Assembly: GCF_914767665.1 (NCBI RefSeq)
Contig: NC_059501.1
Location: forward strand, 51,398,798-51,462,797
Direction: 5' to 3'
DNA length: 64,000 bases
Source: Harmonia axyridis
Lineage: Eukaryota > Arthropoda > Insecta > Coleoptera > Coccinellidae
Made by a program: the position numbers and the translations under genes. Positions 1 through 11,081 of this stretch are shown here, piece after piece; the first letter of the stretch is position 1, and every line of letters begins with the position of its first letter. A model generated the notes under the pieces. The model searched no databases, was not told the origin of the DNA, and worked only from the letters and a program-made list of their open reading frames with translations.

Positions 1-600
1 AAACAAAAGGATATAAATAGAAATAAAAACTAAAATCTTTCGGATAAAAATAACATCAAATAAAGAAATGAAATACTACAGTTGAACATAAAAAAAAATA
101 TTTGAAAAATCAGTATCAATTTGCAGTCAAATCATCGTCTTTAACATCCATACATAAATTTTCACTATCCATCGAATCGAGCATATTTTTTGTAGGTTGA
201 AAACGACAACAATCACCTATCTCTTTAAGTCCTTCTTTAGCATGTTATAATAATGCTATATTTTTATTTAGAAATCTGTTTCTATTTTTTGTTTTGATGC
301 GGTTAATAGCCGAAAATATTCTCTTGCATTTGGCATTCGAAATCTGAAATTGCAGCCACCCAAATTTGTCGATGAAATTCCAGTTAGACATATTTTTTTC
401 CACTGAATAGAATACCAAATGTGAGATAATGGTAAATTTTCAACGGAAGTTTACACACCATCTTTTTAGCTTTGTAGACTCGTCGAAATCACAAGTTATT
501 CAGACCATCGTCTGAGTTAATTCGTGGTAAAATGAGAGCTAAGTGGAGAAAGAAGCGTATGCGTAGGTTGAAGCGAAAACGCAGGAAGATGCGTGCATCT
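1..600. other. AT-rich stretch without a recognisable gene
   Basis: I see no conserved coding frame, RNA gene or terminal repeat here. The short open frame on the minus strand at 489-713 resembles no family I know and has simple-sequence composition. Confidence 0.4.
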
Positions 601-608
601 GTTTTCAA

Positions 609-1385
609 TGAGGCACCCTCAGAGGAAAGAAAAGATAGAGGTGCCTTATAGCATTTGTTGACATCGCTATAACATTTTTGTTTACAAACACTTATAATGT
701 ACTGCGTTGCCATTCTGAGGAAGAAGTAATCTTTTCTCCGTTCTGTGGCATAGATGTTTTGCGAATATTCTGAGGATTTGGCAACACGGTTCTGTTGTTG
801 TTATTGCACGTGTCAACTAGAGGTGCGTTAAGGGTTAACTGTTCATTTTAATTTCACGTTTGTAATCGGCGTTATTTCATACAAGTTTGTGAATTTTAAG
901 TTACATATTGTTAATTTTAATCATGGTAAATACTCGAAAAACATGTATAGTGTGTAAAACATCGGAAATGAAAACCTAACCTATCATAGGTTAGTTCACG
1001 TTTTGAGTCCATAGGCGTAGAATATATCTCGTCTATGGCGTAGTATTTGTGAGATATCGAAAACTTAATTCAATGCTAATATTTGTAGGTTTCCTTCAAA
1101 TAGAGAATTTAGCAAAATATTGTGCCACGTATTAATATTGCAAATGAACAGTTTGCCGAAATATGCATATGTTTGTTCCAAACATTTCAGCACCGAAAAC
1201 TTAATAAGAGGCAGTAAGAGAACCATTGACTACGCCACTGAAATGTTTACCGCCCCTCTAGTTGTCAATTTTGCAGGTTTGTTGTTGTCCTATCTCACTT
1301 TATCAACATGCTGTTGCAATTGATTACAATACAACGCTATTTACTTCCAAGGGCACCTCTATCTTTTCTTTCCTCTGAGGAGGCA
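609..1385. mobile_element. Inverted-repeat unit enclosing a THAP relic
   Basis: The 28 bases near 616-643 reappear as a reverse complement near 1351-1378. Weaker inverted matches lie further in: the segment around 806-825 (ending AGAGGTGCG) against 1250-1270. The unit is about 775 bp and encloses the THAP-like fragment at 923-1323. THAP domains are the DNA-binding domains of P-element-type transposases, so a decayed DNA transposon is plausible. I see no clear target duplication and no transposase core, so the class is inferred. Confidence 0.4.
923..1323 (+). pseudogene. THAP zinc-finger domain relic (two pieces)
   Basis: A start codon at 923 opens a short frame containing CIVCKTSE, which looks like the first C-x2-C pair of a THAP finger; it stops at 979. 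After an acceptor-like TTGTAG ending at 1088, a second open segment contains FPSNREF, then VCSKHFSTENL. The latter is the hallmark C-x2-H end of a THAP domain. The AVPTIF-type ending and any downstream transposase or cofactor region are missing. I cannot define a donor site joining the two parts, so I treat it as a decayed domain, although a spliced small protein is not excluded. THAP domains bind DNA through a C2CH zinc site. Confidence 0.5.
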
Positions 1386-1651
1386 CCCTTCGGATATTCC
1401 ATCATTCTTCGTATTTATTCTCAGCCTACAAAAGTTTTATGATTTTATTATGTTTAAGTAGGTACGTTCTTCTAGAAACACGTAGACCGTAGAACCTCAA
1501 TGAGAATGAACAATGAATTGATTCATAGAAACAGTCTAGACATCCGAATTTCCATATTCTCAATCGTCTCGGTTATATTTTTTAAAACTACCAAAATCTA
1601 CCAAAGGATTTCTTCCTACTAAAAACTCCATGAAAATGCGAAAAATCTTTT

Positions 1652-1686
1652 AAAAAAGTAGATTTCTACTGAATCTGGTCACACTG
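1652..1686. repeat. Single terminus of the hAT-like MITE family
   Basis: About 35 bases ending in CTGGTCACACTG are identical to the right end of the MITE at 3919-4021. No matching left terminus is visible just upstream, so this is a solo or truncated end. Confidence 0.6.
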
Positions 1687-2232
1687 TATACGAGTCTATC
1701 GCTATCGTTTTCATTTCCAAGAACAAATAGCATGCGCACTCTCTTTCACTGGACGGACTTCAAACAGCTGCTATGCTGTGTCCTCATTCGCAGCAATATT
1801 TAACTTTTTAAAATTCGACAACCGGGATTCTGGACTGATTTTTCGCAGGCAACCCTATACCACCGTGTTCATAATAAAATAATCTTTAATTTTATTGATT
1901 TTGATTCAATAATCAGACCGTTGCAAAATGCTAGTATAGATTTACCTGTTTATACCTGGCTACCCGAGAGTTGTGACCGGAAAAAAATAGGCAACCTAAC
2001 GTTTGCACATTCTATGCGCTTCATACTTTCGATTGGTATAGAATTTATCTAATAAGCAAACCGGTGAAATGTTCGAAAAAAAAATTTTTTTCAATTATTA
2101 ATTAAACCTAGTCTGGACTAAAATTTGTTAGGCAACCCATATGTGATATATTTATCAACATGTTAAATTAAATATAGAATACGTTTTATTAAATAAGCAT
2201 CTCGGTGAAGGTCGTTTTATATCGGGATCTTA

Positions 2233-3835
2233 GACTAGGAGGATATATCGAAAAGTTGGTCAATATTGAGAAAAGAATGGCCGATACTTGAGCATTTTCA
2301 GTTTGCACGACATTCTGGTGTTTTGACAACGTCTCCTATTATGTTGATTGCTTTTGCAGATGCGAGTAAAGATGGATACGGTTCAGTTGTTTACGTGAGA
2401 ACAATCGGAAATGATGGTAAAATCGTATCCCCGACTAAATTAATTACAATTCCTAGATTGGAATTAGCTGCGGCTGTACTTTTATCCCAATTAGTAAAAC
2501 GTGTTCAGATGAGTTTTAAAAACGAATTATCATCTCGAAAATAATGGCCTTTTCAGATTCTTCGACGGTTATTCGATGGTTGAATACTGTATTTCTGAAA
2601 GACATATATGTGGCGAATCGGATATGCCAGATAAAAGAAAATAGTCCAAAAGCACAATGGTTTCACATCTCCGGAGTAACAAATCCCGCTGATATTTTGT
2701 CTAGAGGTTGTATTCCGTCACAATTAATTGATAATCCTTTATGGATGTCCGGTCCAATTTGGTTACAATCTTCAGACAGAGAGTGGCCTATCACTAGGGA
2801 GACTTGTTTAAGAGATTCTGAAGAAGAAATAGAGCATACTGGTTGTTATGTATCTATTCAGAATGTAGTGAATAAATCGTTTTATACAATGTTTTCGAGA
2901 GTTTCGTCGTGGATTTCTATTTTACGGATTACGGTTTGGGTACTTAGATTTTTGAAGAAGCTTCCCAAGAGGAAATTCATTATAGAAGATGATTTGAAAA
3001 GAGCGGAGATAGTATTAATAAAAATTTTTCAGAATAAAGCATTCGGATCGGAAATAAGGTTATTGAATTCAGAAAAAGAGTTCTATGGAAAATTACGCAA
3101 ATTGACTCCTTTCATCCAAGATGGAGTTCTCAGGGTGGGGGGCGATTAGAAAATTCTTCGCTCAAGTTTACTAGCCAACACCCTATTTTACTTCCAGGCA
3201 AAGATCCTTTTACAGTAAAATTAATTCAATACTGTCATAAAATAAATCTCCATACTGGTTCATTTCTTTTGGAAGCGTTGTTGAGACAAAAATATTAGAT
3301 AGTGGGTGGTCGTAATGTTATACGACAGCAGATACATGCCTGTAATCGTTGTTTTAGGGTAAAGCCTAGAAATAATTATCCTCTGATGGCGAATTTGCCT
3401 GCTTCAAGGGTGAATCCAACCAAAGTGTTTTCTCAAACGGGGGTAGATTACTTTGGACCGTTCGAAATATCACTCGGTAAAAATAGAAAAACTAAAGTAT
3501 ATAAGGGATATGTTTGTTTGTTTATATGTATGAGCTTAAAAGCAGTTCATTTGGAACTCGTCGGTTCCTTATCTACAGATCATGTTTTGCAAGCCTTTAA
3601 ACGGTTTTTATCTCGAAGGGGTACTTGTAATGTTCTGTATTCAGATAGGTGCACTAACTTTGTGGGTGCTAAAAAGGTTCTTCGCGAGATTAATTAATTC
3701 ATTAATTCGGATCAATTTATAATTTCTTTTCAAAATGAATCAGCTTTGAATGGTATTGAGTGGAAATTTAATACGGCCGGGGCACCCCATATGGGCGGTT
3801 CGTGGAAAAACAACGTCATGTTTTAGCCCTTTTTG
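2233..3835 (+). pseudogene. BEL/Pao LTR retrotransposon, RNase H-integrase part, broken
   Basis: The remains of a BEL/Pao pol gene lie in several frames. 2266-2541 carries the RNase H-like signature FADASKDGYG and later TIPRLELAAA. 2544-3149 continues in another frame with FSDSSTVIRWL and NPADILSRGC, typical of the Pao family. A histidine-cysteine zinc region of the integrase follows (YCHKINLHTG near 3230, CNRC near 3335). The integrase core at 3302-3697 has VDYFGPF and YSDRCTNFVGA. The C-terminal piece near 3755-3810 reads GIEWKFNTAGAPHMGGSWK. Breaks are frameshifts near 2541, stops near 3148 and 3298, and a stop at 3695. The usual SDNGTNF is altered and the Glu expected after GGSW is Lys, so the integrase is dead. 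No LTRs or protease/RT part were recognised. Confidence 0.85.
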
Positions 3836-3918
3836 AATTATTATAAAGTTAAGAGGTAATGGTACCACGTGCGTTTGAGCGCATCTGTCAAAGTTTACCT
3901 ATTCAGCTCCCTCCAGCC

Positions 3919-4021
3919 CAGCGTGACCAGGTTGAAATATAGTGAATCTACTAAACTTGCCGCAGAAATCTACTAAAAATCTACCAAAAAAAGTAGATTT
4001 CTACTGAATCTGGTCACACTG
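3919..4021. mobile_element. 103-bp hAT-like MITE
   Basis: The element starts CAGCGTGACCAGG and ends CTGGTCACACTG, imperfect terminal inverted repeats of some 25-30 bp. It is flanked on both sides by the 8-bp direct repeat CTCCAGCC (3911-3918 and 4022-4029). An 8-bp duplication with CAG-type termini is the signature of the hAT superfamily. There is no coding capacity. Confidence 0.85.
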
Positions 4022-4029
4022 CTCCAGCC

Positions 4030-4660
4030 CCTCTGAGAAGTCTTCACTTTTCAGGATGAGTGGAGCAATCTCAAACGTTCTTCTGATTTTCCGTCCTTTT
4101 CTACCACATGTAAGAATTCAGATACGTTTGACGGCATTCAATTCTTACACGCCAGCCAATGAAATCGCAGCAAACTGTACGAACGGTTGTTCGAACATTT
4201 GGCAATGCAGCAACTTCGAGCTCGAAAGACAGGTACAGAGATGGTATTAGGTATCTTTCTAGGACAGATTGACCAGATGTTTTGAAAGGAATAACTCGCT
4301 TTTTATGATGGGCAATAAAACCGATTTTAGAGAGGGTTGCGAAGTCGTGAGTAATATCAGTTAGGATCGACTATAATCAGATGGGTTCGAGAAAAAATGT
4401 GTATGCTAAATTTGTTCAGATTCCTTCATTCTTACGAAAATTAATTTGATTCAAAAACGTATTTAGTGGAATAATAAAAAAAATCAAAACAAATGCACCG
4501 AAACTTTTCACATAAGCGGGTCACATTCATTGAGCAAAATATTGATTTTGCTCATTATGGTTAGCCAAATCAAAATGAACCATCAATATGATGGTCATCC
4601 AAATATGATATCGGATGAATGATGGAACATGGGCATTTATGACCAATATTCATTTCAAGT
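4030..4660. other. Intergenic stretch, nothing recognised
   Basis: I see no conserved coding frame, RNA gene or clear terminal repeat in this AT-rich interval. The short open frame at 4056-4250 has no family signature. Confidence 0.4.
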
Positions 4661-4663
4661 CAG

Positions 4664-6068
4664 TTGTTATATCGTATTGATCAACATGCTGAATATTACG
4701 ATTCATTTATATTGAAGGCAAAAAAAAAGTACTAAAATTTTCAAAAATTCTTATTTTCACAAACTGCCTTCGTACAAAAAACAGTTGTTATATCGCATTG
4801 ATTCTCCATGTTCAGGATTACGATCCATGAATTTTGAAAGCATAAAAAGGATTGATTTTTCATGCTCAGGATTACGATCCATTAATTTTGAAGACAAAAA
4901 AAAAACTAACATTTTTAGAAATTCTTATTTTAAGAAATTGCTTACGTACAAAAATAGGTTGTTATGTCGCGATATCGCATTGATTCTCTATACTCAGGCA
5001 ATAATTTTGCATAATTTTGAAGGCAAAAAAAAGAATTAACATTTTAAAAAATTTTTATTCCCAGAAATTCACTATGTATAAAAATCAGTTGTTATATAGC
5101 AATATCGCATTGATTCTAATATTCAGGACGCTCAGGATTACGATTCATTTTTTGAAGGCAAAAAAAGAATGGAATTATAAAAAATTCTCATTCTCAGAAA
5201 TTGACTACATACAAAAATCAGTTGTTATATCAAAATATCGCATTAATTCTCAATGCTCAGGATTGCGATCCAACAATTTTGAAGAGAAAAAAAGGACTCT
5301 AATCTCATTTTCAGAAATTAACTATGCAGAATCAAGAAATTTCTAAACAATAATAACATCTTAGTACTGACCTTCAATATTCCCCTATAATTACCAACCA
5401 GTTCAACTGAAATATTAATTCTTGTTGTGCATAAAAATAATCACATTTCCATACACTGAAAGATAAATTGGGATTGACTGAATATCTACGAAACAAATTT
5501 ACATGATTAAAAAAACTAATAGTTGTCATAATTATTAGAATGACCACGTACTAATGAGATTATTCTCGGAAAATATGAAAACTATAAACATGAAATTTGG
5601 TAAAAAATCAGTTCTTATATCACTTATTGATCTTTCATACTCAGGATCACGATCCATTAATTTGGAAGGCAAAAAAAGGACTAAAATCTTTTTTGAAAAT
5701 TCTCATTTTCAGAAATTGACTTCGTACAAAAATCAGTTGTTATTTCGCAATATCGCATTGATTCTCCTTGCTCAGAATTACGATCCATTTATTTTGAAGG
5801 CAATAAAAGGTTCTCAAATTTCAAAAAATTCTCATGTTCAGAAATTGACTCACATCGTAACATCTTAGTACTGAACTTCAATATTACCATATAATTATCT
5901 ACCATTTCAACTGAAATGTTATTTCATGTTGTGCATGAACATAATCTCTTTCCCATACACTGAAAGATGAATTGGTATTGAATGAATATTTACAAAACAG
6001 ATTATGCATGATTAAAAAACTAATAGTATCATCATAAGAATGACCATGAACTAATAAGATTATTCTTG
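4664..6068. repeat. Higher-order tandem repeat, unit of about 130 bp plus a 210-bp spacer
   Basis: Units start near 4664, 4782, 4959, 5089 and 5221, and again near 5601 and 5732. Each carries a TTGTTATATCGCATTGATT-like start, a CAGGATTACGATCCATT-like core, an A-rich run, and TTTTCAGAAATTGACT. The array is followed by a spacer (5353-5568, starting TAACATCTTAGTACTG). Two more units and a second spacer copy (5857-6068) follow about 504 bp downstream. Array plus spacer has therefore been duplicated as a block. Short open frames here follow the repeat phase and are not genes. A diverged single unit occurs at 46678-46815. Confidence 0.85.
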
Positions 6069-6203
6069 TTTTCCTGTAGAAATCAAATTTGATATTTTTA
6101 CATGATACTCCCAAGAAGCAAGTAATAGGATCAGAATAAATAAATCCTTGAATCTCTTGTTACCCATATCGAAAAGAATTGACAGCTAACTAAACTGAAT
6201 AAA

Positions 6204-6422
6204 GGTATGAACAGACCGACGCGTGACTGCGGGAGCGGGAAAGAAACTTTTGTGGGATGGAAATCAACGGCTTTGAGCAGTAAAACTTCTTCCTCCGAAA
6301 AACTGTCATTTTCATACATAATTTTAGATTCATACTAATAATCGTGTCTCATTATTTTTGCAATCTGCCCGCTGAACGCATCGCTCCCGTTCCCGAAGTC
6401 CCGCGTCGATCTGTTCATACCT
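6204..6422. repeat. Inverted repeat with about 40-bp GC-rich arms
   Basis: The segment 6204-6240, starting AGGTATGAACAGACCGACGC, matches the reverse complement of about 6386-6422, which ends GATCTGTTCATACCT. The intervening loop is about 145 bp. The arms are much richer in G+C than the surroundings. It may be a small fold-back element; no target duplication was identified. Confidence 0.6.
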
Positions 6423-8103
6423 TCAAGCTTTCGAAAAGAAACGAACAAGCTGGAAATCTTTCTATTCACATAATACTGTTTACGACTCTAACTGAGAACT
6501 GATTCATAACGCAGCAACGTTGCCGGAATTATCAAATTGTAGGTAGTATTGAAGAATCTGGTGATTCGTTGCGAATTTATACAGTAGGGGCAGCACTATA
6601 CGACGGTCGATTATTCTTTTTCATTACGAAGTGATTTCAGCTCTTTTGAAATGTTTTTCTATAGATTTTTTTTACGAATAATTTTAAAATAAATCAGTGA
6701 TAAGCCCTTTCATCCATATCATCAATTCCTTTGCGGAAAACGAAAAGTTACCAACATTTTTTTTTGTTTTTTCATTCGCAAATTAAAAATTGCCCGTCCC
6801 TGCCTTTCAGATCATTGTTTGAAGAAATTATCAGAAAACCCCATACAAATCGGTGATCTGCAAGAATAGTTATTCCCCTTTAAGTTTTGAACTGACCAGT
6901 CAAGTGGTACCATTCCCTCTTAAGTTTTGGCAACGTCGCGGATTCTGGGAAATCGAGAATCGAGACGTATGTTTTGTCAGAAGTAATGAGATGTATCGGT
7001 TGTCGGAAAGAAAAGTTAAAGTTTGTTAGTTAAAGTTTTCGGTGTTTAATGAAACGGTTTTGATTACATTCACGGACATTTTAAATATATTAGGATTTGT
7101 TCCATTTCAATCCTTTATACCCTGTTCCCTTACATCCTTATACAGTGCGGTGCTGTGTGGCAGCAGAGAACAGTTTATATTGGCAAGAATATTTATAACA
7201 TCATTTTTATTGGTTCAAATAGGGAAAATGCAACAGCTATGATATCACTCACATTTGTTTACATACTTCGAATATGGGAACTATATATGGTACAAACTGA
7301 GCGCTACTTGTAATCACAGCAAATCAACTCTAATTTCTCCACAGCACTCTTCACCACGAATTCAAATGAAGGCACGTTTTAACCGGAAGTGCCGAAGCTT
7401 CGGAAATATTCTAGCTAAATATGGAATCGTGAATAATATCATACTCCTAATTTTCAAATTCCAAATAGGCCCCGTTCTCCTGAAACGTTTAATGAGCAGT
7501 CGAAATTGAAACCCCCTCTATATTATCTAGTCAAGATAGATAGATGAACATCTTCATTTCAAACTATGTACAACGAATAAAAACATTTAAAGGATTTTCA
7601 TTTCATTTCCATGTAATACCATACCAAACTTTTAATTACAATAGTTTGACATTGAGTATCGTTCTATATTAATCATCTCTTTTTTTCTTTTAAATTACCC
7701 GAAATGAGTGAAATTTTTCATAATTTTGAAACTATTTGGCAAATGATTATAAATACTGATTCAGTTATAAGGAGGATCTTTCTCACGTAATCTCAATATG
7801 TGCTTTGGATGATGTAAGTGAGAGTTTTTTCCTGGTAATTATCATGTACTCCAACATTGCTTCCTTGTTCTAAAAAAAGCACTCGAACAAAAGAATACTA
7901 TATACTTTTAAAATCCCATCTCCTAAAATTGGAAACTTCAAATGAAATGAAAATTGGTAAAAAATTTTCTGAATATTTAATTTTGAAAATCATTCGAATT
8001 TGCAGAAATTTTGGGAAAAATGGAATAACTTTTCATGCCCATGTTTCATCATTTATCCAATTTCATATTTGGACAGCCTTCATATAGAAGGTTCATTTTG
8101 ATT
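6423..8103. other. Intergenic stretch, nothing recognised
   Basis: AT-rich sequence with short open frames (for example 7042-7242 and 7255-7509) that show no domain signature or splice-supported extension. Confidence 0.4.
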
Positions 8104-8605
8104 TAATAAATAAAAATGGCTGACACTTGGTAATGAATGAAGAAAAAGAAGTACGATTTCCAAGTGTATAAATACCTTAAGATATTACTTATCTGGTTAA
8201 TGTTTCGGCAAAATGCCATCCACATAACCATTGTCGAAACAGAATATTTCCACGTTATTACGTAGGAATCAAAATCAAAAGTTACCCAAGGAGTATGCAC
8301 GCCATCGAAGGAGAGTAGCGATATACCGGTTTCACCCTTGTTAGGAATCATCAGTACCGCATAACTCAACCCAAGATGACGAACAAACGAAAGAGCAGGT
8401 ACCTTATTGAACGCTGGCAGATGCAAAGCAGTTTGATTACTGCGATGCTCCACCCAGCGGACAAAAACCTTACTACTTCCTCCACAGACACCTCGAAAAA
8501 GTAGATTCCCACGTCAATTAGAAAAATCTTCTGTGTTTTTCAGCCTAAGCGACGTACAGCGCGAAATATAATAAATAGAAATGGCTGACACTTGGTAATG
8601 AATGA
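8104..8605. repeat. 37-bp direct repeats around a 428-bp segment
   Basis: 8104-8140 and 8569-8605 are the same 37-base sequence (core ATGGCTGACACTTGGTAATG) with one mismatch, and diverge on both sides. The enclosed segment has an open frame on the minus strand from about 8510 to 8103. It contains GVCGGSSKVFVRW and LSFDGVHTPWVTF, which I do not recognise. The arrangement fits an insertion with a long target duplication, a remnant with short terminal direct repeats, or a local duplication. Confidence 0.6.
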
Positions 8606-8825
8606 ATAAAATTATAATAGTTTTCTTTATTCAGACTTATAACGTAAGTTCTTGTGGTTTGTATTTGAAAATATTTGAAATGAAGTTTTATAAAAGTGTC
8701 CTTTATTTCTAAAACTTATGAAGAATACATGTTAGTATCCATTAAATACATTGTGATCTCTATTGTAAAATATTTGATTGTTGGTTAATGAAAAATTGAA
8801 TGTGATAACCATCTTTTATTTTCAG

Positions 8826-8968
8826 GTGATACGGTTCCTGCTCTAAAAGCTGCAATGTGTATTGTTTCTAAACTTCCCCTAGGACCAACCCGTGAACCTT
8901 TAGAAGCCATATGGGAGGGAAATTTGGAGAAAATGAAGAACGAACTACATGAAATGGGTCTAGTATGA
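8826..8968 (+). CDS. Terminal exon of a DHDPS/N-acetylneuraminate lyase-family aldolase
   Basis: After a good acceptor (TTTATTTTCAG, ending 8825) the sequence reads DTVPALKAAMCIVSKLPLGP, then REPLEAIW, and ends KNELHEMGLV with a stop at 8966-8968. This is the pattern at the C terminus of class I pyruvate-dependent aldolases: a helix with KAAM, then G-P-x-R-x-P-L, then a final helix. In animals N-acetylneuraminate lyase (sialic acid breakdown to ManNAc and pyruvate) is the closest match by eye. A poly(A) signal AATAAA lies near 9092. The exon enters in mid-codon, so upstream exons are required, yet the catalytic Lys and Tyr exons are not visible upstream. A 9-nt stretch at 8635-8643 (codons T-Y-N) is flanked by an acceptor and GTAAGT, but is too short to rely on. 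The gene may be very long, rearranged or partly lost. Confidence 0.6.
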
Positions 8969-10300
8969 ACGAAAACAAATCATTTTTTATTTTTGATTGT
9001 AATATATATATGTTTTAACTTTTGAATATCACCTTGTTTCTTATGTGAGCATTTTCTGTTGATTTTATGATATCTTTTATTCATCATTTCAATAAAATGT
9101 TTTCACATGTAATATTTTTTCTCCTGAAAAACAATTATTCTAGCACTGAACCTATAGGAAAATAGAAGAAAATTTTTAAAATTAAATATTTTTATTTACA
9201 AAAAGCTGACCAACTTAAATTCTGATACATATTTATGTGCTGTCAATTTTGATGTCCAAAAGCATGAAATTTATAAAAATGTATAAAAACTATTACTCTG
9301 TTGGGTCGAATACAATTTTGTCATACTAAAACTATCCAGTCAGCTAGTTGAACTCTAACTAAAGATGGTTGAATTCATAAATAAAGCTTCATGTATAAAA
9401 ATTATGTAACTTAATATCAGACATTTCCACTAGATATGAACAAAAATAATTTTGAATATAATTGAAATGAAACAAATTAATTTTCACAAATATATTCATA
9501 TTTGTAGAAATTAATCTGTTTCAGTTCATATATAATGAATTTTCATGAAATCAGGACCAAATCTATTGAATAAAAATTTTTTGGATATATAATCAATTTT
9601 TTTTCAACAATAATTGCTTATAACTAGAAGACCACCTTTGAAAATTAATCCTAATGATTTTCACCGAGCCTTCCTTTGATTATTTTCTAAATAGGAGTTA
9701 AAATGAGTGTCAAATAATGTGCACACAGAATATAAATATGTTTGTATTATCTACTTCATAGAAAGCAAAGCACAATTTATACTGAAATATATCCTGTTAC
9801 AGATCACAAGCATTCTACTACCATTTCAATTTTTTTTCAGTTACAAGAACAATAGGCGTTCATTCCTCCAACTAGACATTTTTAATTTTGAGGTAATCAA
9901 ATTGAGTTCATCTGAGACAGGAAATTTAAGTATAGGTTGTGCTCTTTTATCGATTCTCAAATCACATTAAATTATCATATATATTCAAATTGGCATACCA
10001 CTTTCTTTACATAAGAATTTCAAATATTAGAGTACAGTAAATTATGACAACAAATGTTTGCACAACCAACTTATAAAAATCTGGTATAGTATAATATATT
10101 TCAAATATTTTGCAGACATTTTTTCAAACTTCCAATATAAATAGGCATGTTTCAAAAAGAACTAGAAAATTTAAATTGCACTCCAAAAGATGTTAAACAC
10201 CAATATCTTTCCATTTGATGACAGATAAATTATTTACTGGAATTCTAATGTACCTTAAACTCTGCGAAAAACACACAATCCGATCTTAAACTAATAAATT
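8969..10300. other. 3' region and intergenic DNA, nothing recognised
   Basis: Contains the poly(A) signal of the preceding exon near 9092, then very AT-rich sequence. The open frame at 9707-9970 is low-complexity and unsupported. Confidence 0.4.
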
Positions 10301-10306
10301 ATCATT

Positions 10307-10558
10307 TTAGAGTTCTGATGATGACTTTTTTTTCATTTTTTGAAAAAATATTTCGGTTTTATGCAAATGATGAAACTGTAGATGTGGAACATTGGAAGAA
10401 ATATTCTCCTTCGAACATTCTAAATGGTCACAATAAGGTGCATCGTGAGAGCCAATTAGTGGGCTTTCGTTGTGGCTCCGTTGCTCTGAGTTGATGCCCG
10501 CCTTTTGGTGGATTACTTGCCTCCTATTCAAAAATAATAAGGGATCAGCCACACTCAA
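10307..10558 (-). CDS. Unrecognised candidate terminal exon
   Basis: An open minus-strand frame of 83 codons ends in KKKSSSEL. An acceptor-like TTTTTGAATAG, read on the minus strand, precedes GAGGCAAG near 10525. The residues after it (for example SPLIGSHDAPYCDHLEC) are not low-complexity and the segment is richer in G+C than its surroundings, so it could be the last exon of a minus-strand gene. I do not recognise a family. The frame at 11870-12055 on the same strand could belong to the same gene. Confidence 0.25.
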   Translation of the reverse strand: MSVADPLLFLNRRQVIHQKAGINSEQRSHNESPLIGSHDAPYCDHLECSKENISSNVPHLQFHHLHKTEIFFQKMKKKSSSEL

Positions 10559-11081
10559 TTAAGAACAAATTGCAATAAATCGATACATATACACACATAA
10601 AGAAATTATTCAGATTGTATGTGGTTTTTTATTATGGATGTATTGTTTTTTATATTGTATGATGTGCACTATGTGAATGTTTTCGAGTTTTGAGTGGACA
10701 TATTTTCCTTAAATTGTAATGACAACTCTCCACAAGCAATGAACAAATGTTTCGATTTATAGTTTCAGAAGATGACAGCATCATTGTCTAAACGTCAGTT
10801 AAGCGCTTGTGAAAAGTCTGTGAGTTAGAATGTGGTTACTACAATTTCAGTATGTATTCTATGGAAGAGAAATCCCAAACAATCAGGTTATATTAGGCTC
10901 ACCGTTAAAAAATATGTATCAAATTTAATTCAGTAAATCTACAGTTACTCAACTTTCGAAAGAAAGACATACAGATAAAAAATGGTAACGAGCATGTTTG
11001 GTTCCACTGCATGCATATTCTGATCGTCATTGTTTCTGTCAGCCAGCCAAGATGAACAAACTTAATGAGTTATATTATATA

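Noticed and set aside
4785..5868. Three short lysine-rich proteins of similar sequence
   Set aside because: Their similarity follows the DNA tandem repeat phase and the frames change between units.
4664..6068. CRISPR-like array
   Set aside because: Units are diverged, lack constant spacer lengths and sit in a eukaryotic genome; this is an ordinary tandem repeat.
8103..8453. Upstream exon of the aldolase gene
   Set aside because: It is on the opposite strand and has no aldolase motif.
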